NCBI GenBank assembly: GCA_021234155.1
Contig: JAJEKV010000159.1
Span: forward strand, 765,971 to 829,970
Direction: 5' to 3'
DNA length: 64,000 nucleotides
Origin: Isoetes taiwanensis
Lineage: Eukaryota; Streptophyta; Lycopodiopsida; Isoetales; Isoetaceae
The notes beneath the pieces are model-generated. The model was not told where the DNA came from. It worked only from the letters and a program-made list of their open reading frames with translations, and searched no databases. Below, piece after piece: positions 48,240-60,129 of the stretch (position 1 is its first letter; the number at the start of each line of letters is the position of its first letter). The position numbers and the translations under genes are program-made.

Positions 48240-48780
48240 CAAAGAAGAAATGACATTTTGACGTTGCCGAGACGTCGCATGCGACGTATTTTGTTATTGT
48301 GACTTCATTTACAGTATTTTTTATTTTAGTATGTGATATGTTTGATATTGGGGCATGTTTGGGCCTAGGGGCAATGCTTGAGCCTAAGAGGCTTGTTTGA
48401 ACCTAGGTGGCATGTTCGACCCTAAGAAAAATGCAACGCCTACACGTGGTGTTTTGTTATTGCGACGTCATATACAGTATTTTTTATTTTAGTATGATAC
48501 ATGTTTGATCCCAGGTGGCATCACGCATCATATTTGAGCCTAGCTGACATGTTTGACGTAGGTGGCATGTTTGAGCCACGTGTAATGTTTGAGCCTAGGT
48601 GGCAACATGTCATTGTGACGTCATGTGTTGTATTGTTTTCTCTAGTTTATGTGGCATATATTTGATCCTTTATTGGAGCCTAGGTGGCATGTTCGAGTCT
48701 AGGGGCAATGCTTGAGCCTATGTGGCTTCTTTGAGCCCATGTTGCACCCGTTCTTTCCTTCGATATAATGTATACCAAAA
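48240..48780 (+). repeat. Minisatellite, second block, with GTCAT-containing longer unit
   Basis: GTGGCATGTTTGAGCCTAGG-type copies are interrupted by a longer element, TTATTGYGACKTCATNTACA then GTATTTTTTATTTTAGTATG, near 48,292 and 48,456, with a weaker copy near 48,613. Confidence 0.8.
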
Positions 48781-48994
48781 AGGGGAGGGGGGAAGAGAAA
48801 AATAGAAAATTGAATTGAATGGTTTTTTATCACACACAAAGACCAATAGACCTAGCCTATGGGAAAGGATTACCTTTGGGGATATTATTGCATAATATTA
48901 GGCATATAGAATTCAATGAGCTAGCTTTTCTTCTCTATAATCATTTATCTCTATGTTCGACCCTATGGCATGTTCGAATCTAGTGCATAGCCGA

Positions 48995-49330
48995 TGCACA
49001 TAAATCATGTGGGCATTTACATCCCTATGTGCCTTGCATCGGTGCCCATTAGCAAGCATAGAACTATGCTCCTCTTCTCAGAGAATGAATTGCGAGAGTG
49101 AAAGGTATTTCAATCTTGTGCTGCATCATTCCATAGAAAATTCTTCATCACTACATATGTGCTTTAGCTTTAATTATGAAACATGCCACTACAATAGGGA
49201 TTCATTAATTATTGACTGATTGGATATGGGCCAATAACTGACGTCATGTCTAGACACTAGTGTCCAGCCTTATCCTCCAGTCAGCTAATAACAATTCTGT
49301 AGTGGAGCTAGCTTTTCTTCTCTATAACAA
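48995..49330 (+). repeat. Flanking direct repeat, copy 2
   Basis: Partner of 44,836-45,180, offset 4,159 bases. A short extra piece of its end (GCTTTTCTTCTCTATAATCA) also appears at about 48,923. Confidence 0.88.
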
Positions 49331-49349
49331 TAGTCATAGAGCGGAGTTG

Positions 49350-50095
49350 TATGATTGGGCCCATCAGTCACACCTGTTCAAGGTCTTGAGTGAACTGTCC
49401 TTTTATGTCACGGGGGTTGAGTATGGGGGCCGAGTAGTATCCTAGCTACTTGGAATGACTTGGAGGCGGTCGCGAGAAAGCCTTCTTGAGTGCAGGCACT
49501 AGGGGTGAAGTCCATAGTCCCATATCAAATTCCTCACTGAGGAGGCGAGTTCTTGCCTCTTGAGGCGTATGATAAGCCACATTGTACATTTTGAGAAGGT
49601 GGTCAATATGGGCGATGCTCATCTCCCTAAGCTAGCTTATATCATGGCAATGAGACCCTGGCCTTTCAAGGCTTCTTTGGAGGAAAAGAAACTCAATGGA
49701 TGGCTAGATGGAATATGCGGGGAGCACGAGGTGCATACATGTGTGCAAGCGAGAGATCACCATAGCTTGAGGCAATATCTTGGCGCTTGCTTCGCCAGTA
49801 AACTTTGGGATGCGGCGCCCTTGAGCAGTTAAAGGCGGCCACTGCCGATTGCCACGCAAATCCCACATTGAGCGAGGCGCAATGCTACCTCGCACCCACT
49901 TGCCCATGAAAAGCGAGACTCATTGCCTCCCATTACGCCGCGAGGGCACATCATCTTGAGGTGAAGACGGCCGAGATGGATTGGTGAGCCCGCGTCGGGG
50001 CGAGGCCTACTGTCAATCTTTGCCAAATAGAAGTCATTGAGGATGAATCTCATACCTTCAAAAGTTACTTGACATATGATCAAATCCCAGGGCCA
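49350..50095 (+). pseudogene. LINE ORF2 C-terminal fragment
   Basis: Plus-strand reading across frames gives a block like the plant LINE post-RT region: VTGVEYGGRVVS, then LLGMTW (about 49,408-49,460), an RESLLEC piece in place of QKAFL, YIMAMRPWPFKASLEEKKLN (49,650-49,705), and near the end TVNLCQIEVIEDESHTFKS read with one missing frame step (about 50,010-50,060). The last resembles the C..C...EDExH zinc-knuckle-like end of these proteins. It is homologous to 8,985-9,300. Many frame breaks; non-functional. Confidence 0.65.
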
Positions 50096-50099
50096 GCGC

Positions 50100-52090
50100 T
50101 ATCTTTGAGTTAGTCCGGGCACGGCGGTAGCTACATGTGACGGTGAGCCACGGCCTCCGTCACAGTTACTAGGATCCTTACCCAGCCGGGGAGGTCATGG
50201 ACATGCGAAGTCCGGTATGTCCTCGGACGCAGCGCTTGACATGTACATACGCATTTATTTCATGATGATGTATACTTATGCAGTTTGGCAGCATTCTTAT
50301 CCGCGCCGGTTTTCCTAAATGACCCTTGAGTGAGGGTTTTGCTTTGGGGACATTAATAAGTTTCGCTCAGCGGAAATAGTCCAATATAGTAGTCTATAAA
50401 AAAGCAGGACTTCCTTTTCATGCTCGTACATTAAAGACTTCCTCCTCGCGTCTTAGCCTGCTGTATAATTCCTCATTCTCACTCTGGGTATTTCGACTTC
50501 CTCATTTTGCAAGTGCCTCCTCTTGGTTCCCTTCTGATTCCCCCTCTTCCTTCTTATCAAGCTGCCCCATTCTCGTATGAGTAATTACACTTGAGTGATT
50601 TTGTATAGTCTGATTCTGCCGGGTGTACTGCTTGGTTTTACGAGAAAGTGGCATTGAAGCGACGATACTTCCTAAAACCCTGGTAATACTACTTTCTTGG
50701 TCTTAGAGTGGCAGTCTTGCAACTTTTTCCCACTTATCATGCAAAGGGAAGTGCCGTGTCTTAAACCGAGCATTTCGGCAAAATCCGGAAAGTCATGCAC
50801 CGAATCTACAATAGTATATCACGAGATTGAAAGCGTCATTTTATGTGCATCGTAGACACGAATACACCAGTGTTCCACAAAGGTAACTCATCCTGATTAT
50901 TCTTAGGTACGTAAGTACTTGGCACTGGCTAAAATATATCCAGCAAAAGTCATAATAATGTGCCCACACGCTAAATGTCCAGCTGCTATAGGGGTATATT
51001 TAGCAGTTAACTAGCATCACTGGCCATATATAGACCATGCTTAATTAGATTGTGTACTATATAGCAGGTTTCACGCCATGATTGTGACCCAAGCGCCGTT
51101 CGTGGTTCTTTTCCCAAAGTCAGGGCCGTAATAAGCCGACATGCTTCAAAAGTACTGCTTGTCGCTCGGGACTTGCATTACATCATCACTAGATGCATGT
51201 ATAGCCGTGAAGTATTAAAGCTGGCAATGTCTTACAGCGAAACATAAAACTTTTAACCTATATAATATATTAAGTCAAATTATAGGCAACAGTATTGAAA
51301 ATAAGTGAATCTACAACTATCACTAATGAGAGTGGTGATGCATGTACCTTGGGATTATTTATTGGAAAGTGTAGAATAAACCTTACGAGGGTACTATTTT
51401 TTTCCCTTTAGGTCATTCACGTACCTCGTTGCATTACATACGAGACAATGAGTGGACTTTTCAATACTTTCAGCGGGGAGTGAAGATCATACAATCATTT
51501 GGACATGCATATGACTTTATAACTAAGAGGCGATCCACTTGAATCATGTTTTTTAACTTGAGATGCAGTAGGTAGGCATGTGTTCTTCTCTGGAAAGTCT
51601 TCTCGTGCAATAACTGCGCATCTAAAGTGGTAAAAGATAAAAAAGATGGAGATGGTGGTAAGATAGAAAGAGTTGATAAGTATGTCACCTTAATAAGCCC
51701 GGAGACACTAGCATTGCTCCACTTGAACTTTGTTTTGGAGATTGAGGAGTGCTTGAGCCTTGTAGATCATGAGAGGATTGAGGCCTTGAGGCTCGCTAGC
51801 GTTGCTTTGATAACAATAGGGTCATCGTCAGTGCGGTGACCGATCCTCCAAAGGGTATGTCAGCACATCTTCACCGTAATGCTCTCCACCACCATCCTCG
51901 ACATCATCTAAAGCAATATCGGGTAATTCTTGAAGATGCGTGCAACATATTGAGCGCTCCGGTTAGATCATGAAGACTTACGTTCTCGGGTTAAGTGAAT
52001 AGGTTCATCCTCTTCATATTGATGCATTATGCAATATCTTCATATTGGTCTTGTATTTGGCTTGAAACTCACGGCGATAGGTTCCTTTGC
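50100..52090. other. Intergenic, nothing recognised
   Basis: The first 150 bases may be the 3' end of the LINE fragment. A frame at 51,627-51,839 (LALLHLNFVLEIEECLSLVD) is protein-like but unidentified. No other feature seen. Confidence 0.35.
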
Positions 52091-52099
52091 ACGTAACTT

Positions 52100-52465
52100 A
52101 GAACTAATGGATCCGGGATGGAGGTTGCCTGGATAGGTGAGAAAGCATGCTAGAGATTGTACCATATAAAAATTACTTTTAGGGAGTGCAAAACTGCAAA
52201 AAAGTACCCGGCAACTGAATGCCCGGGAACTTGCATAAATCTGCAAATAAATAATAAGTTTGAAGTTAATTCATTTATATTGGTCTCTAATAGTATTATT
52301 ATCCTCTAGTAGTATATATTGACATATTATTGACCTTCAATTCAAAACTTTTGATTGATTTTAATGGAAAGAAAGCAGAAAGTACGATTTTAAAGTACCC
52401 GGTGTAGGTACTTTTGAGGGTTCAAAAGTGGTACTGCCGTAGCATGCTGCGAATAGGTTCATTAG
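52100..52465 (-). repeat. Dispersed repeat, copy 2 of an inverted pair
   Basis: Reverse-complement partner of 30,479-30,850; see that entry for shared strings. Separated by about 21 kb. Confidence 0.75.
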
Positions 52466-52588
52466 CGGGAGTAGCATTATTAAACATCATGTCAAATAAT
52501 ATAATAAGTATAAAATATATACAACCATATACATACTCGCAGATGACAAAAATCATACTAAAAAATGCTGGATTTTCCTTTTTTTCTT

Positions 52589-53421
52589 TTAAATTACAAC
52601 AATACTATTGTTCCATTTGAGCGAAAGTCTATCATAGCGATAGTTGATGAACTCATCTCCAATGTTTATGCTTTTAATATAGCATATACCATGATAATCT
52701 GCCTTTACATATCTTGCCAAAAAATCTTCCTCTCCCCTCCTTGACACTCTAAAATTCACAATTGCGCGCGCCGGCTCCGGTCGTCCAATAGAAGCTGTTG
52801 ATGAACCTGCTGATATTGCCATGAACCCCTGGCGGAACAATTAATAAACTTCAACTTCTCATCCCACATGCCCCACGGCTATCGATCACGCATTAGATTC
52901 ATTCCATAAATCCTCATACATAAACATATTTAGTCAAAAGTTTTGCCAAGTTTTCAAATGCATTTTCGGGGCCAGACATATGACATTAATGGAATGTTGG
53001 TTCCTCGCTCACTTCTATATGTGTCGGAGATAGGCGAATCAACCGGGACAAATCGCGACTCCCGCGCGATATATCTTCTTCCCCAATAGCAAATTCTTGA
53101 TCCATAGAGATAGGTAAGTCTCACAGGGCCACAAGCCGTGTCTTGCGGTCCCCTAGCAAAGGGTCGGACTAATCTTTGCAATTCTTGAGGAATTTCACAC
53201 TGGGCGGTGAGGCCAAGCATTGCTTGAAAAATTTGCGACATATAATGTTTTTTCATGATTGTACCTTTGTGTTCTTTCAGCGGGGAACACTCAGCGTTGA
53301 GAAATACACCCATCCACATTATGGATGAATCCGAATTATTACTTGATTTCTTAATAGCTACTATGGACAACATTAAATCAAAATCCACATCTATTTTTGG
53401 AGGAGGAGACATCAATATCAT
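52589..53421 (-). other. Unidentified coding-like minus-strand segments
   Basis: Two minus-strand frames, 52,954-53,421 (QELQRLVRPFARGPQDTACG; LTYLYGSRICYWGRRYIARE) and 52,589-52,840 (ARYVKADYHGICYIKSINIG), lie close together in the same direction and have protein-like residue use. No family recognised. They could be exons of one gene, or parts of a mobile-element ORF. Confidence 0.35.
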
Positions 53422-53529
53422 CTACCTACATATTTAGATTATATCATAAACATCTTTGGGAATATTTTTTTTTTTTGAAGGGCCAGCCAAAAAGTTTATT
53501 AATCAGGAAAAAGTACAAAATTTACGCTG

Positions 53530-56500
53530 TCTCATCTAAGCGTATAAGCACCACGGAGATGCCACGGGAGCCACGAGCACAGGCACAATGTACTTACTCG
53601 GGAATAGGAGACTAATGATAGAATCAGTCGAAGATCTGAATCGAGATCGTTCCACGATTCGGAGTCAAAGGGAAGAACACTTTCGTGAAATTTGTGATAT
53701 ATATCTTTTTTACGGGCCACTATGTGCTGCGTGTCTGCGGATGAATAAATGCACGAAAGATGTAGTGTCTACTGACGCTCCCATATCGACCATAGGAGCC
53801 AACGGAGCAATGAAATGCCCTTTGTTTAGGCTGGAGGCCATGCATTGGGATAGGGCGCCAAAAGGATGCATGGCGGTCAATGTATTATGAAACAAACCTT
53901 GTAAATTTAGGATGGCCCCGGTTGAACCTCGGGGCGATCAAAGAGACAATGCTCCAAAGAGTCTCCAGCGTCCAGAAGCGGAAGCGGGCATACTACTTGA
54001 GATATCGCGGATCATAAGCGATGTCGAAAGGCATTAACTTGCATGATTTTTGTGGATAACACCCACCACCGATTACAAAGACTTTAGGGGTGGAGCAACC
54101 TATCCCAAGCCGCCGCCATGTCACGACACAAAGTGGGGTGGCGGGTATGTAGGTGCCACCACATCAGCAGCCCCAGGATGGGTTGTAGTGCTAAAAGAAA
54201 GAGCGATATCTTGATCGACAAATTGCTTACCTTTGTAGATATTTTCATAGCGAGTCCATAGCACCTTCGGCAACACCAACTTGCACTATGAGAGAGCAAA
54301 TTTTGCGACCTTCTCCCATAGAGATACATCTTAGCGAGAAGCGGGGAACTTTGCACGAAATTGACCAAGGCGATGGCGACCCTCCTCATACCATGCTTGA
54401 ATAGAACCAACACACCAGAACCATAGATACATGTGTGGGGATGGGCGGGGCTTCAATGGAGTCTTGGCGAGAAGTGCGGAAGCGATGGTGCCTTGCCATG
54501 GAGTCTCAGCCGAGATTGTGGATACAGGGGCATGGCGAGGAAAAGATGTCTGTTGCCTCCCCATCGCGCCAACAAGCCCATAAAAATGGAGAAAGCAGGA
54601 AAGAAATTTGATTGGGCATTTGTCTCTTTTCGGTTCAAAAGGCTAGATTTTAAATGGTAAATTTTGTCATAACTAGCTATCGACTCTCATTTCTCACGGA
54701 GATGATGGGAAATCCTAAGAATAAACTGACATCTTGCATTTCTAATTGAAAGTGTTTCTCGGCTAAAAAAACGTCTGGAAGTGGTTATGCAGAATCTTTG
54801 AGTTCGGTCGACTCTGTTAGCATCGAACCGATGCGGCAAAAGCGATGAGGACATGGTTGATGTCATCACGGCGTACCTCTTAGTACCGCGAAAAGCCCGT
54901 CTATGATTTCGAATCGAAACCACTTCGCGGACACTGCTTTTCATCTTTTAGCTTCTTGAATTTGCTCCTCCTCGATGCTTGGATCACATTGCCAAAATAT
55001 CCGCGATCATGAACATCACGGAAGAAGTCCTGTCGAGAATGGAGGCGAGTCACGATACAAAGATGTCGATAAAACCGCGACCTTCTGCTGCGGAACTCTT
55101 GACCACCCTTTGGCAAAAAGCCTTGATACGCATAATTGCATCCACTATGCAGTCATACCTCAGCGTCGATTGAAAGCTGATGCGTCCAAGTATTCTGCAA
55201 CCTTCTTGAAAGTCGGCGTCCTTTAAGAACCCCATGTTCAAAAGCGAAAACCTGCGATCCCTTCGGTGGCTAGCTGCGAGGGGCTCGTCCCGGATGGTGC
55301 GGATGGTGAAAGTGCGAAGCTGAGTTATCTACGAGAATGAGAATCGAAAAGAGAGACACGGAAGTCTTGCTTAAGCTGGCAATACGCATTCCAGCCGCTC
55401 ATCCAGCGAGAGAGCTTCGCAGCGACCCCACCAACTTGACCATTGCACCAAGTGAAGCACCTTCACCGTAATCTGAGAGGTTGTAGTCATAGATGAAGCG
55501 AAGCCTTCTTGGCGTTTAAAACGGACACCAGCTGTAGAAATTAAAAGCTAGCCGTCGGACTCGCTACCATATTGAGATCTAACAGCGACCATGAAATGTA
55601 GCGGCCAAAATTTGAAGTATCTTCCCTCATGAAAAGGAGGTTACAGTGAAGCTCACGATGAGGTCTATTGTGGGCAATAACAATAATTAGACCATATTTA
55701 ACCCCCTTGTTCACCGCCCATACAATTGGGGCTATGACCCAAGCGTCGGCTGAGTAAGATGGTAGCGGGAAGGGAAGCCATGCTATCACGACCCACAGCA
55801 CTAAGCGAATGAAATTTCTTCGCGATAGGACGGTAAACACTAGACCAATCATGCGCAGAAAGCTTTGATATGTCTCCCCGCCGACACTTATGCTCTTGAA
55901 GACATACCGGCGAGCATCCAATCTAGATAAGTAAAGAAATCACGACTCTCTAAGCGGGGAGGAGGCTACACTGAATTCCGTGAGACTAACCACATTGATC
56001 TTGTGATGGGGCCCGGTCCGGATGAGGCCACCCCGGGTGTCTCAAAGGGAACGAGGATGTTTTCACAGGCACACAGCATGTGTGACCTCATCAACCAAAT
56101 CATTACTTGGAAGTGGATCAAGCGACCACCATGGGATGCAATGGGAGAGAGTGCCACACAGGCGAGGAGGCGAGGCTGGGGCCCAGCGAGGAGAAATTAG
56201 ATCCCCTTAAGCGAGACTTTGTGGTTGTGAAAAGCCATTGAATGTTTAGGTGGTGGAGTGGATACCCACCCGTCAATATTCCACTATACGCCCGCGAGCC
56301 TCTTCCAGCAATTTGCTCTTTGCATTTTGCAGATTCAGTGAGTCCTCGGCATTTAATTGTTCGAGGCGAGATGGAGGCTGCAAGCTTGGAAAGAAGCGAG
56401 AGAGCTTAAATCTGAGCACCATGAGGGACTTGTGAGATATCCATTGAGTGGGAGGCGATCTAGGAGCAGTGCAGGAGGAAGCGGTGGAGAATCTGTTGGT

Positions 56501-56570
56501 GAACCCTCACGATATTGAGCAAAGAGAGGGCTTGAAACATGAGAGCTAGCTTCGGGACCATTCAACAAGA
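53530..56570 (-). other. GC-richer coding-like stretch, unidentified
   Basis: Higher CpG content than the flanks, with protein-like minus-strand pieces: 55,541-55,921 (FTVLSRRNFIRLVLWVVIAW; HRELHCNLLFMREDTSNFGR), 54,331-54,564 (GSIQAWYEEGRHRLGQFRAK) and 53,532-53,720 (ARKKDIYHKFHESVLPFDSE). No continuous frame and no recognised motif. The segment at 56,003-56,045 starts GTGATGGGGCCCGGTCC on the plus strand, as does the SINE-like family of this window. Probably a decayed large mobile-element ORF or gene relic. Confidence 0.35.
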
Positions 56571-57059
56571 GACTGACTTAAATGGAAAGAACATGGGCGC
56601 TTTGGAACAACAATTGTTTAGAGCCAAATCACGATGGGCCAGACATACCATTACAAACCTTGGTAGAATACTTGGATTGGTTATGGAATATTGCAAAATG
56701 AGTCAATCCCACCTCAATTTAGCAATGGCGAGAAATGATTGGAATCACAGCCAACATCTTGAATATATACTTGAACCCAGGAGAATCGTAACAAAAAAAA
56801 TAAAAATAAATAATCCCATTGTACAATCGATATCCATGGCGGAGCACTTCCGGATCGGTGGGTTCATTCAAATGTACCGTCTTATCGGATAGTCTTCAAC
56901 AAGCCCAGTTCTGATTAAACCCGACCCATACATCTTTTAAAGATGCGAGCTATTTTGTCCCTCTGCCAATTACAAAAGGCAAATTACTATATCTTTGCAC
57001 AATAGTTAGAGCGGCCATGATAGATACATATGGTAGTATAAAGCAGTTGAAGTGGGTCA

Positions 57060-57370
57060 GGACACACGGTCCTCTCCACTCAAGGTGGAGCCAAGCGCTA
57101 CCCTTTCCCAGAGATGCGACCCTTATATAAGTTTATTGCAATAAAGAGTTTAGAGGCAGCTTAGACGTCACATAAGTCCCCTCACTCAAGGTGAAGTGAC
57201 ATGACCTTGACTGCAACACCTGATTTTGTAATCTACATTGTACTTTCAGGGAAAGGATAAAAGGTGAGTTTGGGCACGGCCTTTTGGTCCTCTCCACTCA
57301 GCGTGGGCCCATTTGTGTCCTTGACTAAAACACACTGCCTTTCTTGACTCGATGCACTGGTCCTCTTACA
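57060..57370 (+). repeat. Second cluster of the GGTCCTCTCCACTC repeat
   Basis: Copies near 57,068 (CGGTCCTCTCCACTCAAGGT), 57,179 (CTCACTCAAGGTGAAGTG), 57,286 (TGGTCCTCTCCACTCAGCGT) and a partial at 57,356. Same unit as 42,738-43,160 but with wider, less regular spacing. Confidence 0.82.
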
Positions 57371-57644
57371 GCTTACATATGTCTAGAATTTAGTAAATAC
57401 AAGAATCAGTCACTCACAAAATAGCCCGGTTCATAACTAGAGCCTCACAGTACGAGAGCGGCATCAATGCGCCTCACGGCATCTCAGGACATCGATCCCG
57501 AGCCCTACGAGCATGGCGATCTATGTAAGCGACAACAAATGTAGATTTAGTTAAAAAAAGAACAACAAAGCGCTAAATTTAGGAAGAGGAAGCGAAAAAA
57601 AGAAAATAACAATGAAGGAAGGGCTACTTATATAAAAATGGATT

Positions 57645-57950
57645 ACGTCGCGTAGTGCAGCGACCCAGCGCGCATGCGACATCCCAGTCAATGGTCACTT
57701 CTTTGGGTCACATGCCCATTGAAATACGATGGCGACAAAAGTCTTTGGCGTGGCACATGCGGCGGTGGCGTCACGGAGCATGCCACTGGCGTGGCGAAGT
57801 CGCCCGAACTCTACCTTGATGTCGGGCTTGTCGCGGTCTGGCGTCGGCGATGTGCGCATAGCGTGGCGTCGCTGGATTCGCGGCGTTGGCGTGACTGATC
57901 CGCGTCCGAATGTGATGTCGCGTGACTTTGCGGCGGTCGCTTGACCGTCG
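57645..57950 (+). repeat. CpG-dense block with GGCGTGGC/GGCGTCGC repeats
   Basis: Recurring GGCGTGGC, GGCGTCGC, GGCGTGAC and GTCGCG strings, resembling 30,985-31,215. Open frames on both strands reflect composition; I do not call a gene. Confidence 0.6.
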
Positions 57951-58489
57951 TTAAATGACCATTTTCTTGTTGTATGAGTTGTATAATTTGCATTTGCTTG
58001 CAATGCTGGATTGTATACATTTACATAGTGCTAGAGTAAATACATGAGTAATGAATATATAACGTATAGGAGACTCTTTATGTGTAGATTCAAACACACA
58101 TACAAGTAGTTGAATATGCGAGAACTGTATTTGGATAACATTGGTTTTGCTTGGTCTTTTTATTGTTAAAGCCATTGTAGAGTTGCAAGCATAGGCCCTT
58201 CTCATTCATGACATTGTTGCATAAAAAGTGACCCTTGACATTTGTCAAGAAAAATGATAACAAATAATCCAAAGTGTGCAAATCACAAACTGAAAGTTGC
58301 AAAACAAAACCATTAAGGTTTCGTAAGCAAATAACAAACATGATATGATTAGCTAATTTTTCATTTTGGATTGTGCATTTCTGTGAAGATAAAAGCCTAT
58401 CAAAGAATGATTCCAAACAATAGCCGTATTAAATCAATTCATGTTCTTTAGACAATTGCGCTACAGAAAGCTTAGAAAATGTACTCATT

Positions 58490-59400
58490 CTCAAGGGAGA
58501 AGGGCACTTAGATGAACATTCTAAGAAGAGCAAGAGCATTCCCATGTCTTGAGATAAGAGCAAGAGCATTCCCACTTCTTGCTACTCCATCACGTTTGAT
58601 TCACATGTGTTCACATAGTTTATGCCTCATGTATGATGCCAAAGAAGATAAAAAATGCAAGCATGGAAATGCATAGACATGTCTTTTGGCTTTAGAGTAA
58701 GCCATAAGGCGCAATGTAAATCCATCAGTAAGTGACCTAGAGCTCATCCTAAGGGAGGGTCCAGGCAACTTCTTTGCCTCATGTCTATTTGAGTAAGTTT
58801 TGTCTTTTTTTTTTCACATTTGGAGCATCTTGTGTTGCCTATTTGAGTTTGTCTTTTGCCCACGTTGGAGCATCTTGTGTTGTTCTACCCTGTTAGCCAT
58901 GCAAATATCATGCGAGGAGTGTATCAAGTTTGTTTTTTTCCTTTCTTTTCCCCTCTCATCTGGTGGTACAGAAGTTATTATGCCCAAGTTCCATCTCTAT
59001 GTGGTGCATTTGGAGAATTATGTTCCAAGTTCCATCATTCCGAGAAGCAAATGCGTTTAAAACTGATAGCCAACCAAAGGGTGAAAGATTGAAATTGATT
59101 CCTATGATTCGATTGCAGAGGGAGCACGAGATACATGGGCGGCTTTTCACAGGGGTGAGCACTTTTAAGTCTCATCGCATCTTTCCCTCCAGAGTTCCTC
59201 CCCATTTACTCGATACCTGACCTATATGTTCATTCTTCCAATAGTTGAACTTCCTTCAATGAACACAAAACCCCAAAGTCCCAAATAAGCTCAAATGAAT
59301 AGCATCTATAAAAAAATGAAATCTCAAATTTATGCAATATCCATAAGAAGCCGAATTCAAATTTATGCAATATCCATAAGAAGCCGAATATAATACAACA
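58490..59400 (+). repeat. Small direct duplications
   Basis: Three local duplications: AAGAGCAAGAGCATTCCCA at 58,525 and 58,555; TTGGAGCATCTTGTGTTG at 58,821 and 58,864; and a 35-base unit, AAATTTATGCAATATCCATA then AGAAGCCGAA, at about 59,326 and 59,360. No gene recognised here. Confidence 0.75.
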
Positions 59401-59839
59401 TGTATGAAGATTACAAGGTGATAACAAAAGAAACAACTTCTAATAAGTATATTTTAAAAAACATTCTCTCTCAATTTGCAAGGAAACTAGATCCATATAG
59501 AAAATTCAAAAAACACGCAAAGAAACTGGAAAAAAATCTTTAAAGAAGATCAACTATTAGGAGAATGTTGAAAGAGTAAATGGGGAGGAACGTCGGAGGG
59601 AAAGATGCAACGAGAGTTAAGAGCTCATAGAAAAACAAAGGTGCTTGCTGATAAAACCACTCCTAAATAATGGCATCCTTCAAAAGCGAGTTAAGTTGAG
59701 GATGGAATACTACTTGGCGGTTAGGTGTCGAACCATGAATGATTCGAACTTCGGTCTACTCCCAATCAACCTACTTGATTATCAATTTAAGCGCATTAAA
59801 GGCGATGAGAATCACCAAAAGTCTCCAAATCTTGCCCGC

Positions 59840-59884
59840 ATAGATAAGATAAGATAAAGAGATACAAGATAAGATACAGGCAGA

Positions 59885-59915
<31 letters not shown>

Positions 59916-60003
59916 AGATGAATTTTTCTGAGCGGGTTATGGGGCCCGGCCTTGCGTACAAGGGAGCAGCGGCCAGTAAAGCGCAGGGACTAGGCCCCAT
60001 CAC
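59840..60003 (-). mobile_element. SINE- or LINE-3'-end-like element with TCTTA tail
   Basis: Read on the minus strand: GGTGATGGGGCCTAGTCCCT, a GC-rich body, CCCCATAACCCGCTCAGAAA, AATTCATC, then a TCTTA/TTATC tail of over 50 bases broken by small variants. Same order as 1,185-1,312. Confidence 0.55.
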
Positions 60004-60129
60004 CTTGAGCTTTCCTGATAATCAAATATTAAAATAAGAATAAGATAAGATAATCTTGTCACGAGTGGTAAATTTATGCTTCTAAAATTATACAGACATA
60101 GCGGTCCAAAGTTGGAAGGCCATTGATCT

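Noticed and set aside
44280-49330. LTR retrotransposon with the direct repeats as LTRs
   Set aside because: The repeats lack visible TG...CA ends, primer-binding site or polypurine tract at the expected places, the interior is tandem non-coding units, and the minisatellite repeats along with them.
53532-56568. A single large intact gene
   Set aside because: No frame runs through, no consistent splice sites were found and no motif was recognised.
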